Positions 1 through 11,075 of a stretch of DNA of 64,000 bases are shown here, in pieces. The notes beneath the pieces were generated by a model that searched no databases, had not been told where the DNA came from, and was given only the letters and a program-made list of their open reading frames with translations. The number at the start of each line of letters is the position of its first letter. The first letter of the stretch is position 1. The DNA is taken from contig JAPMOS010000034.1 in assembly GCA_027972325.1 (NCBI GenBank), positions 1-64,000 on the forward strand, given 5' to 3'. The position numbers and the translations under genes were made by a program. This stretch comes from Paratrimastix pyriformis (lineage: Eukaryota; Preaxostyla; Paratrimastigidae).

Positions 1-58
1 CATCACCCAGATCATCCCATCATCCGGTCATCATCACATCATCATCATCATCATCATC

Positions 59-114
<56 letters not shown>

Positions 115-127
115 CATCATCCGGTCA
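1..127. repeat. (ATC)n microsatellite
   Basis: Imperfect CAT/ATC trinucleotide run at the left edge. It directly precedes the first recognisable exon of the phosphoesterase gene, so it is most simply the tail of an intron of that gene. Confidence 0.9.
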
Positions 128-167
128 TCATGCAGGCGGTCGGCGGGCCTGGAGCCGCTGATACAAG

Positions 168-2081
168 CGGTTCATCTGTCTGAACAGCCAGCTGTGGGAG
201 ATCAAGAACCAGCTCAACCGGAACGCCACCACCAAGGCCCTCCTCGAGGACCCAGGTCCGGTTCGGCCCCCCTGGTACATCCCCTTCGCCCCTCCAGACC
301 GCCACGCGCATGCACACGACAGCTTGAGATGTGTGATGACGACCTGCATCATTCTGCGCCCGTCTCATCACCCCACCCCCGCCCTTCTCCCCGCCCCAGC
401 CGGCCAGTTCGCCTGGCTGCGGAGCCAGCTGGCCCGTGCCAAGCAGGAGGGCGTCAAGTGCACCTGCTGCAGCACATCCCGATGGGTTTCCTGCCCTCGA
501 CCAGCACCCCGGCAGCGGGGCCCAGATGCACCCCAGTACATGGCCGCCGAGCGGGACGCCCTGCTCGCCTACCCGGACGTCGTCACGGTCGGTCGGGGTG
601 GGTGGTGGCTGGCTGTCTTGACCCGGCGGTGGGTCCGTGGTGGTGGTGGTGGTGGTGGTGGTGGTGGTGGTGGGTGGTGGTGGTGGTGGTGGTGGTGGTG
701 GTGGGTGGTGGTGGTGGTGGTGGTGGTGGTGGTGGTGGTGGTGGTGGTGGTGGTGGTGGTGGTGGTGGTGGGTGGTGGTGGTGGTGGCGGTGGTGGTGGT
801 GGTGGTGGTGGCGGTGGCGGTGGTGCGGTGGGTTTGGCCTCTTGGAGCGGGGTGGGCGGGGCACGGGTTGTGTCTGCGCGCCGGCGCGGCACGGTTGGGG
901 CAGCGGTTGGGCAGCGGTTGGAGCAGCGGGGGTCCGACTTATCGCGATTCTGGCCTTGACCTTCCCTTGGGCCGCGCATCGATCGGATTGGCCTCTGATC
1001 TCGCTTGGATGGGGATGGGTGTGTCGGATGGGCGGATGGGCGGATGGGGTGGCGGCTGCAGGCCATCTTCACGGGCCACGTTCACTCGGGCTTCTTCCGG
1101 CTGCTGCTCTCGCGCGACGGCGACCTGGTTGCAGTGCCCCGTCCCCAGGGAGGGGGAGGGAGGGGAGGGGAGGTTGGCGGCGGTCGAACCTTGACCCCAC
1201 CGGCACTGACACTTTGATTCGGCGCTGCTGCTCCTTCATCATCGGTTGCCTCCTCGCCTCGCCGCCCTTTTCTGGACACCAGACCTCGACGGCCCTGGTG
1301 CCGCAGTTCAGCAACCCGGCCATCTCGACCTGGCGTGGGATGAACCCGGCCGTGCACAGCTACACCTACACCCCGGCCGACATGCAGGTGACGGACATCT
1401 TCCGCTGGCAGCTGCCCCTGGCCAAGGCCAACGCGGCCGGTCCGTGGGCATGCGGTGTGGGACCCGTTTGTGGCTCCTGTTTTGGCTCGGTACTGCTTGG
1501 TGGCAGCGCTTCGATGGGAATCTGATCTGTCTTTGCCTCCGTGCGCTGGTGGTGCTCTGCGAGGTGCGTCCATGCCTGTGGCCTTGCAGGCGACTCTCCT
1601 CACCGCCATCTCACCCACCCCACCCCCACCCGCTGTCCCCCCGTCCGGCGGCCCCAGCTAGGCGGGCGACAAATCGCTCCACTGGGAGATGGCCTTCTCC
1701 TACGCCGACCTGCTCAACGTGCCCTCGCTCAACGCCAGCTCGCTGACCTCCTACGTCGATAACCTTTTCACGGTGCCTGTCGACCAGTGGGGCGACTCTG
1801 CCAAGACGGACCCCATGGGGAGCCTCCTGCTGACCTTTGCCAATGACGCCCCCAGACGATGGTCTGTAGAACCCGGGTGAAGAGTGATTTGACTTTCCTT
1901 TCGGGTAGGCCATTCCACCAGCCAGGCGGTCCGCCAGGCGTTCGCCTGCAGTTTGACGGTGATGGGAGCGAGCAGGCATGCGGGGTGCCGGCTGCGGCCA
2001 CGCTCCGCCATGCACATGAATGGCGTTGAGATGGAGATTTGCGACAATTCTGTCGATGTCACCACAGGGCCGGAGTGGTGA
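168..2081 (+). CDS. Acid sphingomyelinase-like phosphodiesterase, 3' part
   Basis: C-terminal half of a secreted calcineurin-like metallophosphoesterase of the ASM/SMPDL3 family, which cleaves phosphodiesters in lipids or nucleotides outside the cell or in lysosomes. Visible exons are about 168-255 (RFICLNSQLWEIKNQL), 400-587 (GQFAWLRSQLARAKQEG, then HIPMGF), 1062-1140 (metal-ligand motif AIFTGHVHSGFF), 1283-1439 (QFSNPAISTWRGMNPAVHSY, like the family's NPGFR strand), about 1658-1861 (WEMAFSYADLLNV) and 1922-2081 (stop TGA). The 5' part, with the first metal-binding motifs and any signal peptide, lies off the window. Exon 400-587 reads correctly only with two compensating one-base shifts next to G-runs (around 459 and 517), probably sequence error. 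Intron starts at 256, 1440 and 1862 are GTCCGG, GTCCGT and GTCTGT. Family assignment is firm; the substrate is not known. Confidence 0.8.
638..830. repeat. (GGT)n microsatellite in intron
   Basis: Almost pure GGT run of about 190 bp within the intron after the exon ending at 587. The His-, Thr- or Trp-rich open frames across it are artefacts of the repeat. Confidence 0.95.
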
Positions 2082-2196
2082 GAATAACTTTCTCTCTTAC
2101 CCTCATCCACCGTTTTATCGATCTCACTTCTCTTCCCTGTGTTGTCTCCTGTGTTGTCTTGGTTTCTCTCTATTGTCAACAGCCGATCCTTTCCGC

Positions 2197-2863
2197 CCAT
2201 CCTGCAGACCTGAATGTGATACGACGGCACATCCCGAAATTGTCCGGCATTTGGGGCAAGGACCGGGGTATATTGGCTGTCTCTACCTCCCGTCAAAGTG
2301 TCGACCAGACTCTATTATTCGCTCTCTATGTGGATGCTTGCCATAAAGCAGCGGAACGTCGTTTAAAACAGACCTCACACATTCGAACGGATATAATCGC
2401 TTTTACCGATCGACCTACAAAGACTACCAAAATCGAGTACTATTTGATGACCTTTCATCGGGATAATTCTTCTCGTTCATTTTGGTCTGTCCACGGCAGT
2501 TTTCCACTTTGAAGCAGTTTCACTCGGGACCGCTAGATATACCTGATACTGAGACCGAAAATTTTGCGCAGGCCATCGAAACGAACAATCCCAAAGATCT
2601 CGAACTCATGATCCGGTCTTCTGCTGAGCGTCGGATCTCCAATCCGGAGATGAGTACCCAAATGCAGGGGAAACAGGCCGAATCTGAATACACCCGACTC
2701 ACCGTCAAGTCGTTCGTACTTCCGGTCTGTGCTGGCTGGCACCACGCACTGCTTCCCCACCTTCAAGACAGGAATCAAATACGAAGTGGGCGATGTCGTC
2801 ATTTATCTATCTTCCCTCTCGGCGGCTACCGCCAGCAGCTCCACCCTGGCCTCGGCTGCCTGA
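2197..2863 (+). CDS. Unrecognised protein
   Basis: A fairly continuous open stretch with ordinary composition and no recognised family. One frame reads from about 2197 (DLNVIRRHIPKLSGIWGKD, later KTTKIEYYLMTFHRDNSSR) to a stop near 2512. The shifted frame continues from about 2515 (GPLDIPDTETENFAQAIE) to SEYTRLTVKSFVLP near 2724. A last piece, TGIKYEVGDVVIYLSSLSAA, ends at the TGA at 2861-2863 and joins in phase if GTCTGT at 2726 is a donor and the acceptor is just before ACAGGAATC. The join near 2512 needs a small intron or an indel. I found no convincing start codon. The gene follows the phosphoesterase stop by little more than 100 bp on the same strand. Confidence 0.4.
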
Positions 2864-3590
2864 TCGATATCTCCGCCACCAGAACGACCCGACGATGCTC
2901 CTGCAGACCATCTTCTCGACCGAGGTGATCGCCCCTCCGCACTTCGAGCCCATCGGCACGTCTCCCTTCTCCGGCCCGGGGGCTGTCCCCCCGTCTCCCT
3001 CCTCGGCTGCTCCCCAGCCGCCACAACCGCCCACGGCCAAACCCCCACCCCCATCACCCGCCCTGCTCCTGGCAGTGAATTACGCAAACTTTTTCCGGCA
3101 TCGCTTCCGGCAGAGGCCAGGCGGGCCCCGGCCACCAGCGCCCAGCCGACACCCGCCGCCGCCGCCGCGACCTCAACTCACCCGGCCACCCAACCCCAAC
3201 CCGCTGCCCCACAGCAACCCGTGCCCTCCAGTCCCCCAGCTCTTAGCCCCGCCACCGCCTGCCCAACCCATGGCCGGGCCGGGTGGCTATGCCCATGTGG
3301 GCTACCCGCTCCAGCGTATGGCCCAGGTCCCTGGTGGGGCATGGTCATGATCGACCAGCGGTACCCCGGCATGGCTTCTCAGCCGGCCCAGGTCTCGCCC
3401 CGGGCCAGGTGGCCCTCCAGGATGATGCCCGGCATGCAGGGGACGTTGCCCCAGAACTTGGCGGGGGGAGGTGACCGAATCCCGAGGACCGGGTCTCGCG
3501 CGGGGGAGGGGAGGAGCTTTGGTGCGAAGAAGAACAACGGTGCCGGGCCCGTTCCGTCCGGGTTTTGGTTTCGATTAGGAGGAGGTAGGT
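2864..3590 (+). other. Proline-rich open region, coding status uncertain
   Basis: The plus strand is open in one frame over 2793-3350, including MLLQTIFSTEVIAPPHFEPI and then a Pro/Ala-rich tail. A second frame, about 3340-3470, reads MIDQRYPGMASQPAQ. The minus strand also has coding-looking segments here (GITNAGTTKISRTLGLLGWG at about 3675 down to 3615, and FWGNVPCMPGIILEGHLARG near 3460 down to 3400). I could not phase either strand into a gene. It may hold a disordered tail of the preceding gene or a short minus-strand gene ending near 3375. Confidence 0.3.
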
Positions 3591-3781
3591 GAGGAGGGGA
3601 GAGCGTACTCCACGAGGGGCTGCAGCACTCCCCACCCCAGCAAGCCGAGCGTGCGGGAGATTTTCGTGGTGCCAGCGTTGGTGATGCCGGTCCGTCGAGG
3701 TCGGCAGTCGCCGGAGGCCCGATGCGCATACCAAGTGAATCTGTGATTGGGCACACTTCACCCTGCGAGTTTTCATCAAGA

Positions 3782-3853
3782 GCGACTTTAGCTCAGTAGC
3801 AGAGCGGAAGACTGCAGATCTTCAGGTCACCGGTTCGATTCCGGTAGGTCGCT
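3782..3853 (+). tRNA. tRNA-Cys (GCA)
   Basis: Complete cloverleaf of 72 nt. The acceptor GCGACTT pairs with AGGTCGC (one G-U), and the D arm reads GCTC...GAGC. The anticodon stem GAAGA/TCTTC holds the loop CTGCAGA (anticodon GCA), and the T arm is ACCGG/CCGGT around TTCGATT. There is no intron and no encoded CCA. A decayed copy of its 3' end lies about 75 bp downstream. Confidence 0.95.
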
Positions 3854-3925
3854 AATCTTTGCCAATTTCTTCTTTTGTTGTTTTCGAGGATCTTCAGTCT
3901 TCCGAATCCCATATTTTCGGAATGA

Positions 3926-3960
3926 TTTTCAGGTCCACATTCGATCCCGGTCGGGCGCTC
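3926..3960 (+). pseudogene. Decayed copy of the 3' end of tRNA-Cys
   Basis: The segment aligns by eye with the last third of the adjacent tRNA-Cys: TTTTCAGGTCC, then a degenerate T arm ATTCGATCCCGGT, then GGGCGCT. The anticodon arm cannot be folded. It is most simply the remnant of a tandem duplication. Confidence 0.5.
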
Positions 3961-3962
3961 AC

Positions 3963-4287
3963 TTTTTTTGGACAAGGGTCCCGTCGGCGCTTGCTTGTGT
4001 CCCGCCGGCACTCCGTGGACGGGGATGAGCCGCTCGCTGGTGGACTGCGCGCGCCTTGGGGCTGCAGTCCGAGGAACCACATTCTCGCCGTAACCTGCGC
4101 CCTTGACAATCCAGCAAATGCTCCCACCTCCGGGAGGGCGGCACGAACTCGGGACGCCAAAGGAAGGCGACAAAGCCGTGCCCTGGGCCAGAGACACGCT
4201 GCGTATTTGCTCTGACGACGCAGGCCAGAGACAGAATACTCACTCCGTCGCGCGTTGTTCCACGTTCCGATGGCCAGTCCGGCGGAT
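3963..4287. other. No recognisable gene
   Basis: Open frames exist on both strands, but none has a recognisable motif or clear start and stop context. I see no RNA gene or repeat here. Confidence 0.5.
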
Positions 4288-4378
4288 CATGTCATTGGAA
4301 ATCGACAGTCTCTTGTCATTGGAAAGCGACAGTCTCTTGTCATTGGAAATCGACTCTTGTCATTGGAAATCGACAAAC
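4288..4378. repeat. Short tandem repeat, about 24-27 bp unit
   Basis: About four copies of CATTGGAAATCGACAGTCTC-like units. The second copy has AAGCGA in place of AATCGA, and later copies are shortened. Confidence 0.85.
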
Positions 4379-4379
4379 C

Positions 4380-4730
4380 ACATCCGCTCCACCCCGGTCG
4401 GCACGCACCCTCCACCGCCCACGGGGTGACCTGCTCCGGTGGTGGCGATCCGCTGGCTCTCACCCGATATACCGGGTGTCTGGGGCAGGGATTCATCCAG
4501 GGCACGAGACACAGTGCCGGTCCTGCGGGTGGATAACGGGTGGCCTGGCGGGTGGCGGCGGCGGGTCCCACGGGGCAGACGGGACGGAGGCACGTGGCCA
4601 GGGGTGATTCGGGTGCCACGTTGATGAAGAGTTGATCGGCAAGGGACTCGTCGAAGCCGACAGCCGGTCGTGCTGCGGGGAGAGAGGGAGTGAGGAGAAG
4701 CTCATGACAGGAACTCAATCCATGCCGCCA
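4380..4730 (-). other. Coding-looking minus-strand stretch, unassigned
   Basis: On the minus strand, VGFDESLADQLFINVAPESP (about 4660-4600) shifts frame near 4590 into LPRGTRRRHPPGHPLSTRRT and runs to a stop near 4360. The break lies in a G/C-rich run and could be a sequence error or true decay. No family recognised. The plus strand from 4730 to 4850 is a CACCGACA-type repeat. Confidence 0.25.
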
Positions 4731-4879
4731 CGCACAGACACCGAGACACACCGACACACACCGACACACCACCGACATACCACCGACACACCACCGACGA
4801 CACACCACCGACACACACCACCGACGACACCACCGACACCGACACGCCGACACCTAAGGAGGCCTCGCCGCCGCGCAAG

Positions 4880-5066
4880 GTGGTCTGGAGGACTTCCCAG
4901 ATGACCTCTCGGACCTGGACATGAGCATCGAGGGCGCAATGAGCAGATCGACCGGATCGAGCAGCTCGGGGACCTCGCCCAGATCGCCGACCAGACCGAC
5001 CGGCTCGACCGGATCGAGGCCCACATCGAGGAGGTCATCGGGCCCATGACATGGTCATGGAGTAAC
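4880..5066 (+). CDS. Short acidic coiled-coil segment, unrecognised
   Basis: The plus strand reads GLEDFPDDLSDLDMSIEG and then, shifted by one base at about 4940, NEQIDRIEQLGDLAQIADQT followed by DRLDRIEAHIEEVIGPMTW. The second part is a regular heptad-like helix. The length resembles small coiled-coil proteins, but I could not match a family. No start codon was identified. The following F-box fragment on the same strand may belong to a separate gene. Confidence 0.3.
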
Positions 5067-5168
5067 GCCCGGCTGTTGCATGTCCGGCCCCACCGCTCTG
5101 TTCCTCCGGCACCAAGATCGGCATTCCCCGGTACAGCCCCCTGCCTTTTTTCCCAACCGTTTTGGGGG

Positions 5169-5900
5169 CGATGGAGCAGCTCCCGATGAGGTTGTCCAAC
5201 TAATCTTCCATCATCTCCACTCTGGTTCTGCCTTGGTTGCGGGTTCTTTAACATCGCGTAAGTTTCGATGCCTTGTGGTCATCGGATCCCCTTTGCGAGA
5301 GGCTTTCGACCACGAATTTGGATCCGAGGCCAGAGATGCCGTTTGTTACACGGCACAACCAGAAAATGCAGACGACCCAATTGAGATCTCAGGCCCAGAT
5401 TATTGATGATATGGTGTGGCGCCAAAATATGCAGGTCTCCGGCGACTCAAAGGTGGTGTCGTTTTAATCGTAACCTTAGACACAAGGCCTTTCTCAAAGA
5501 AGTAGATCAGGACCGGTCCCGTCGCATTGAAAAGCCATACAGCAGATGAAAGGGTACGGACCGCGGCCTGAAGATTCAATTTGATCGCTTGGGGATTTCA
5601 GTCCAGGAATATCCTCCCCCACGCACTCCAACTCCACCTCCTGTGTGCATCACCCTTGGGAATGTAGGCCCCATCTTTAACTTTGGGGCGTCCAAGCACA
5701 TTCTGCAGATCCGGACGTTTCCACGTGCCCTGTGGCGAAGAAGACCCCTTGTCCCACTTGGGTGTGTGGGTGTGTGTGTGTGTGTGTGGGGTTCTTCAGG
5801 TGCCTGACGGACGGGGACCCCGTGGACCTCGAGCCCAAACAGGTCCAAAGCCTCTCGGGCCGGCGGCAGATCGGCACAGCTCACGGTGGTACAGGTCGGC
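5169..5900 (+). CDS. F-box protein fragment, possibly with SPRY-like strands
   Basis: ATGGAGCAGCTCCC at 5169, with one extra C restored, reads MEQLPDEVVQLIFHHLHSGS and then LVAGSLTSRKFRCL. This is the start of an F-box, the SKP1-binding helix bundle of SCF ubiquitin ligases. The C-run at the break suggests a sequence error. Downstream pieces on the same strand are MPFVTRHNQKMQTTQLRSQA (about 5340) and VCITLGNVGPIFNFGASKHI (5645-5700); the FNFG stretch resembles a SPRY strand, which is only suggestive. A later exon reads CLTDGDPVDLEPKQVQSLSG (about 5810-5870) and stops before GTCGGC. The F-box start is moderately sure; the rest is not. Confidence 0.4.
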
Positions 5901-7003
5901 GGTGACACCCGGCGCGCTGATGGCCCTGAAGGGGAGGGGAGGAGGGAGGGGGGGAGGATGAGTGCCCGTGCGTGGGGTGGGCTGGGGACTGTAAGAGTGG
6001 TGTTGTGGGATCTTGTTTCACCACCCAAGAATCACCCCATCTGTTTGTTTGATGGGCGGGTGTCTGGAACTCCTGAGTCCGTCTGGCAGGGGAGGAGGCC
6101 GTCCATGGCAGGGGAGAGAGGCCGCGCTGGGGTTTCATGGCGAATCAAACAAACGAAAGTGAGACGGACGGAAAGGGGGCCGGCGATCCCGAAGCGGTAT
6201 TCTGGTGTCGGGCCGCTGGGCACCAGCAGCCGAACATGCCCAGGGCACCACTGGCAGGCATCGCGCGACAGCAGCGTGGAGCAACAGCGGGCGTGGGAGT
6301 CCCGTGGTGGTGGCGGGGTCAGGCAGGCGTGGTGAGTGCCGCACCATTACCACCACATGATGAGATCCCGGCAGGCGGGGGAGTCGTTGATCCAGACGTT
6401 GACCCATCCCGCGTACCCCAGCATGGCACCCGCCAAAGGCGATCCATGGGATGGTCGGTCCCGTCCGGCTGTCCAGTAGATGACCCTGTCCAGGTAGCAC
6501 TGGCCCCGAGGGCAAAGAACTGCAGGAGGGCCATCAGGGCCACCAGCACGTCTCATGAGGGGACCGCAGGCGCCGAGGGTGACCCAGGGCACACGGGCCT
6601 GTGGAGGGCGAGATCTGCGTTGGGGCGGGTGAGGAGCTGCAGTGGGTCAGGGTCGGTCACGAACTTGCCCCCCGCCCGTCATCGATGGTCGGGGTGGTTC
6701 ATCCAGACAGACCATCGAATCTCATTCCACAGCAACAGGAGTCCATGGCCATCTCAAGAGCCAGCATATGCATCCGGGATGTGTTCGGACAGGTCGCCAA
6801 GTCCATCAGCTGCAGGCGACATCCGGGTGAGGCCAGAGGGTCCAGAAGGCGTCACCCGAGCCAAGGGCGGGCGTTGGTCAGGTTGAGCAGGCCCAGGACC
6901 CCGCCAAAAGGAGGATGACAATGGGTGACAGGAAATTCTGTCAGGTCTGTCTGTTGGTTGGTGGCTGGGCAGAAAGAGCAGACGTCATCAAGATCCAGCA
7001 ACA
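5901..7003. other. Unresolved region with possible minus-strand membrane protein
   Basis: The plus strand has a 249-codon frame with an ATG (6137-6886) but odd composition. The minus strand has more natural pieces: FGGVLGLLNLTNARPWLG (about 6925-6870), LMDLATCPNTSRMHMLALEM (about 6815-6760) bounded by CTGCAG and GTCTGT, and a hydrophobic stretch VLVALMALLQFFALGASAT (about 6550-6495), followed in another frame by CYLDRVIYWTAG and AMLGYAGWVNVWIN. This may be a decayed or error-containing membrane protein gene on the minus strand. No family recognised. Confidence 0.25.
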
Positions 7004-8156
<1,153 letters not shown>

Positions 8157-8158
8157 CT

Positions 8159-8654
8159 AACCCCAGAATAACAGACGAGGGCGACCAGAGAAGGGAATGG
8201 GTCGTGAAAGCTGGTGCCAGCCTCCGTCGAGCCCACGAGCAGCAATCCCCGAACAAAGTCGAGCCGGGCCTGCTGGACGCTCAGCGTGAGATGGGTCAGC
8301 GAGGGGAAGGTCAGCTCGCCTGCGGGAGTGATGGGCGAAGTGTGCGTGTGGTCATGTTGGCATCGTCGAACCCACCCCATCGTCCAATTAACATCAACAT
8401 CAACCTCATCAATTTCATCAGCATCAACATCATCAACCTCAATCACATCAACATCAACATCAACAGGATGATCGATGATCGGAAGATGATGATGGTGTTG
8501 ATGCATGTTGATAATGTTGATGTCCACTCATCCAAGCATCATCCAAGCATCATCCAATCATCATCCAATCATCATCCAATCATCATCCAATCATCATCCA
8601 ATCATCATCCAATCATCATCCAATCATCATCCAATCATCATCCAATCATCATCC

Positions 8655-8738
<84 letters not shown>

Positions 8739-10786
8739 ATCATCATCCAATCATCATCCAATCATCCAATCATCATCATCCAATCATCATCATCCAATCA
8801 TCAGCATCATCACACCATCATTCTCATCATTATCATCACCATCATCATCATCACACCATCATCCAATTATCATCATCATCCAATTTTCGTGATTCAGTCA
8901 TCATCACTGACCCTCAAAGGACAGCTTGGCCAGCTCGTCCAGACAAAACATTGCGGGGCAGATGCCCTCGAGTATGAGATGTGTCAGGTCATACGAGAGC
9001 ATCTTTGGTTGCCCCAGCTGAATTGCGCCAGCCACCCGCAGGGTTTGAAGCGAGGGAAAACTGTCCAGCAGTCGAAAAAGGCTGGGCGTCCCGGTCTCCT
9101 GTCGAGGGCAGCCGCCACGACCCCACACAACCCCCGCCAAGCTGTCACGTGAAATCATGTGTGTATGCGCTGAGGTGGCCACCTCCCCACCACAAACAGA
9201 CACGCATTTCAACAAGATTCTCCAAAGTGGGCAAGTCACGGACGGTGTTTGGTGGAATGAGGGTCAGCTGCGCCAGGGCGGGCAACTTCATGGCCTCCTG
9301 GGCAAGAGACTCGGCGGCCCGATACATATCAGGGGAACCGTGGCCATCGGCGACAGTATGAAGGACTAGGGTCTTCAGCCTCCGCAGCCAGGTCGCCGAC
9401 TGGACCAGCCGGGAGAGGAGGGGACCGACCAACTGGGAGAAAAAAATGGAAAATAGTTGGATGTGTCGGCTGGGATTGAACCCCGGTCACCACGAGCCGG
9501 ACCCTGTCAAGCTGATAGTACTGTCGGAGTCGAGCTGAGGGAGTCCGGGTGGCGGACACGACGAGGGGCAGCGAGGGGTCGAACGGCGACACGTACCGCA
9601 GCAAGGAGGGGTCGGGAGGCGGCTCGGGGTCATGCTTATTCCCGGTAGTTGTCGGGCCACGGCGGGGCGGTTGGGCGGCGGCGGCAGTGGCACCGGCAGC
9701 CGCCGGAGGCAGGGGAGACGTTTTTGCCGGAGCGCCCCAGGGCGGAGGGAACGTGTACTGGGTGAAGTGGGCCGGGCTGAGTGACGTCGAGAGGAACGAG
9801 AGGCACTGCGGGTTGTGCGCTGTGAGTGGAAAAGAAGAACGGGGAGTGGTGAGGAGACGGAAAGGAGGGCGGGTGCCGAGATGACGGACTGAAACATGCG
9901 CAGGGACGTTCGGCTGCTCGGAGAGCCTTGTAGCGCTCCATGTAGGACCCGGAAGGCAGCTGGGATCCGGGAGGAGGAAGTGTGCGGCTTTGTCAAAAAA
10001 AGAAGAAGAAAGAATCCCCAGGTGGGTATCTCCCAGGGGGTACGCAGATCACGGACCGCATTCGCCAAGGAAACGGTTCTGGCTCGTCCCAGTCGTAAAT
10101 ACAGCATCCCGCGCCAAACCTCGTCGTGCCGGCAGAGTTTCCATAACCGGCGGCTGGCCAACGGGAGGTGCCGGAGGAGCACTATAGGTTGATATTCACC
10201 CAGGGAGATTGAGGAGTTTTTTGATGTCGAGTGCAGCAGCAGACTTTCTGGAGAAACAAAACAGAGTGTCTTGGCAAGGATCGCGCTCGGCAATGCCATC
10301 AGTGAGAAGGTGTGTGTCCCACGAGACGCGGGCTGACATGAAGACATAGCGTCGAGAGGAAGAAAAGAAACCGTTGGGAGGGCAGCCTGTACCTCCTCTG
10401 ACGAATGGGCGAATACATCGATGTATCGTTTCACATTTTCGCGAACCCACGCAATCAAGTCGCAGATCATTTCTGAACCGGCACGTTCCTGTGAGTATGT
10501 AAGAATGGCTGAATCGCAGTCCTGCTTTGTGCGTTCCGAGAAAAATTGGAACGTTACATGCAGCTGAATGGGAGGGAAGAGCGGATAATCGGGGCCCAAA
10601 AATACCGTCAAAATGGAAGGGCACTCGTCAACCATCACCCTGGCCGTAACGATGTCTTTATCAGGGTCGTAACTGAATTCACTTTCATCAGAAAAAATCG
10701 CTAAATACGTGTGTGATTGCGCAAATGAGGAAACCAAGGAGACATTTACACGCTTCAATTTCACCGGATTTGCGCTCGGCAGACAT
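8159..10786 (-). CDS. RWD - F-box - LRR protein
   Basis: Multi-exon minus-strand gene. The start ATG at 10786 gives MSAERKSGEIEACKCLL. A 34-nt intron (10701-10734, GTTTCC...TTTAG) joins in phase to AIFSDESEFSYDPDKDIVTA and FLGPDYPLFPPIQLHVTF, then MICDLIAWVRENVKRYIDVF. This is an RWD domain, a UBC-like fold used for protein contacts. Next comes an F-box-like helix bundle (LPSAILAKTLCFVSPESLLL, then RRLWKLCRHDEVW) and the usual F-box C-terminal WR..Y pattern (GSYMERYKALRAAER, about 9950-9900). Leucine-rich segments follow: LRRLKTLVLHTVADG, then LTLIPPNTVRDLPTLENLVE, then SFPSLQTLRVAGAIQLG, then LTFPSLTHLTLSVQQARLDF (ends about 8159). Donors include GTCCGG, GTCTGT and GTCAGT. It is probably the substrate receptor of an SCF ubiquitin ligase. 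The 3' end may extend beyond the ATC block. Confidence 0.7.
8537..8880. repeat. 11-bp CATCATCCAAT tandem array with (ATC)n core
   Basis: More than ten units of CATCATCCAAT flank a pure ATC run (about 8655-8735), and the array resumes to about 8800 with looser ATC-rich DNA after it. It lies in the last mapped intron of the RWD/F-box/LRR gene, whose donor is GTCAGT and whose acceptor GCAG precedes GCGAGCTGACC. Confidence 0.9.
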
Positions 10787-11075
10787 CCAAAAACGTCCGG
10801 CCGCGGCGAGATCGAGCCGATCGATCGCAGGGTGAACGTCGCGTGACCGGCGGTTTGCTCGGTTTGTGCAGCCTTGTTTTATATCCCCGTTCCTTTCCCG
10901 ACCCCCCTCAAACGATGGCGTGTGGCGTCGATTTGCCGGCAAAAAAATCAAAGAGAAATTTTCACAAAAGGGGAGGCAGTCCAGCGATATCGTATTGAAG
11001 CACCGGCACTTATGGACACAAATGTGTCTGCAGTGGTCAACGTGGGCAGCGCAAGCAGGCCCCCCGATGTGACCA

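Noticed and set aside
6137-6886. 249-codon plus-strand frame with a good ATG
   Set aside because: Composition is uneven and motif-free, and the opposite strand has more natural hydrophobic and Cys/Trp-containing segments bounded by splice-like sites. Kept as unresolved.
8537-8800. Regular 11-bp units resembling a CRISPR array
   Set aside because: Units are contiguous with no unique spacers; this is a minisatellite in a eukaryotic intron.
9462-9495. tRNA-like T arm (GGGGTTCAATCCC on the minus strand)
   Set aside because: No matching acceptor or anticodon arm at the right distance; it lies in an intron of the RWD/F-box gene following donor GTCCGG.
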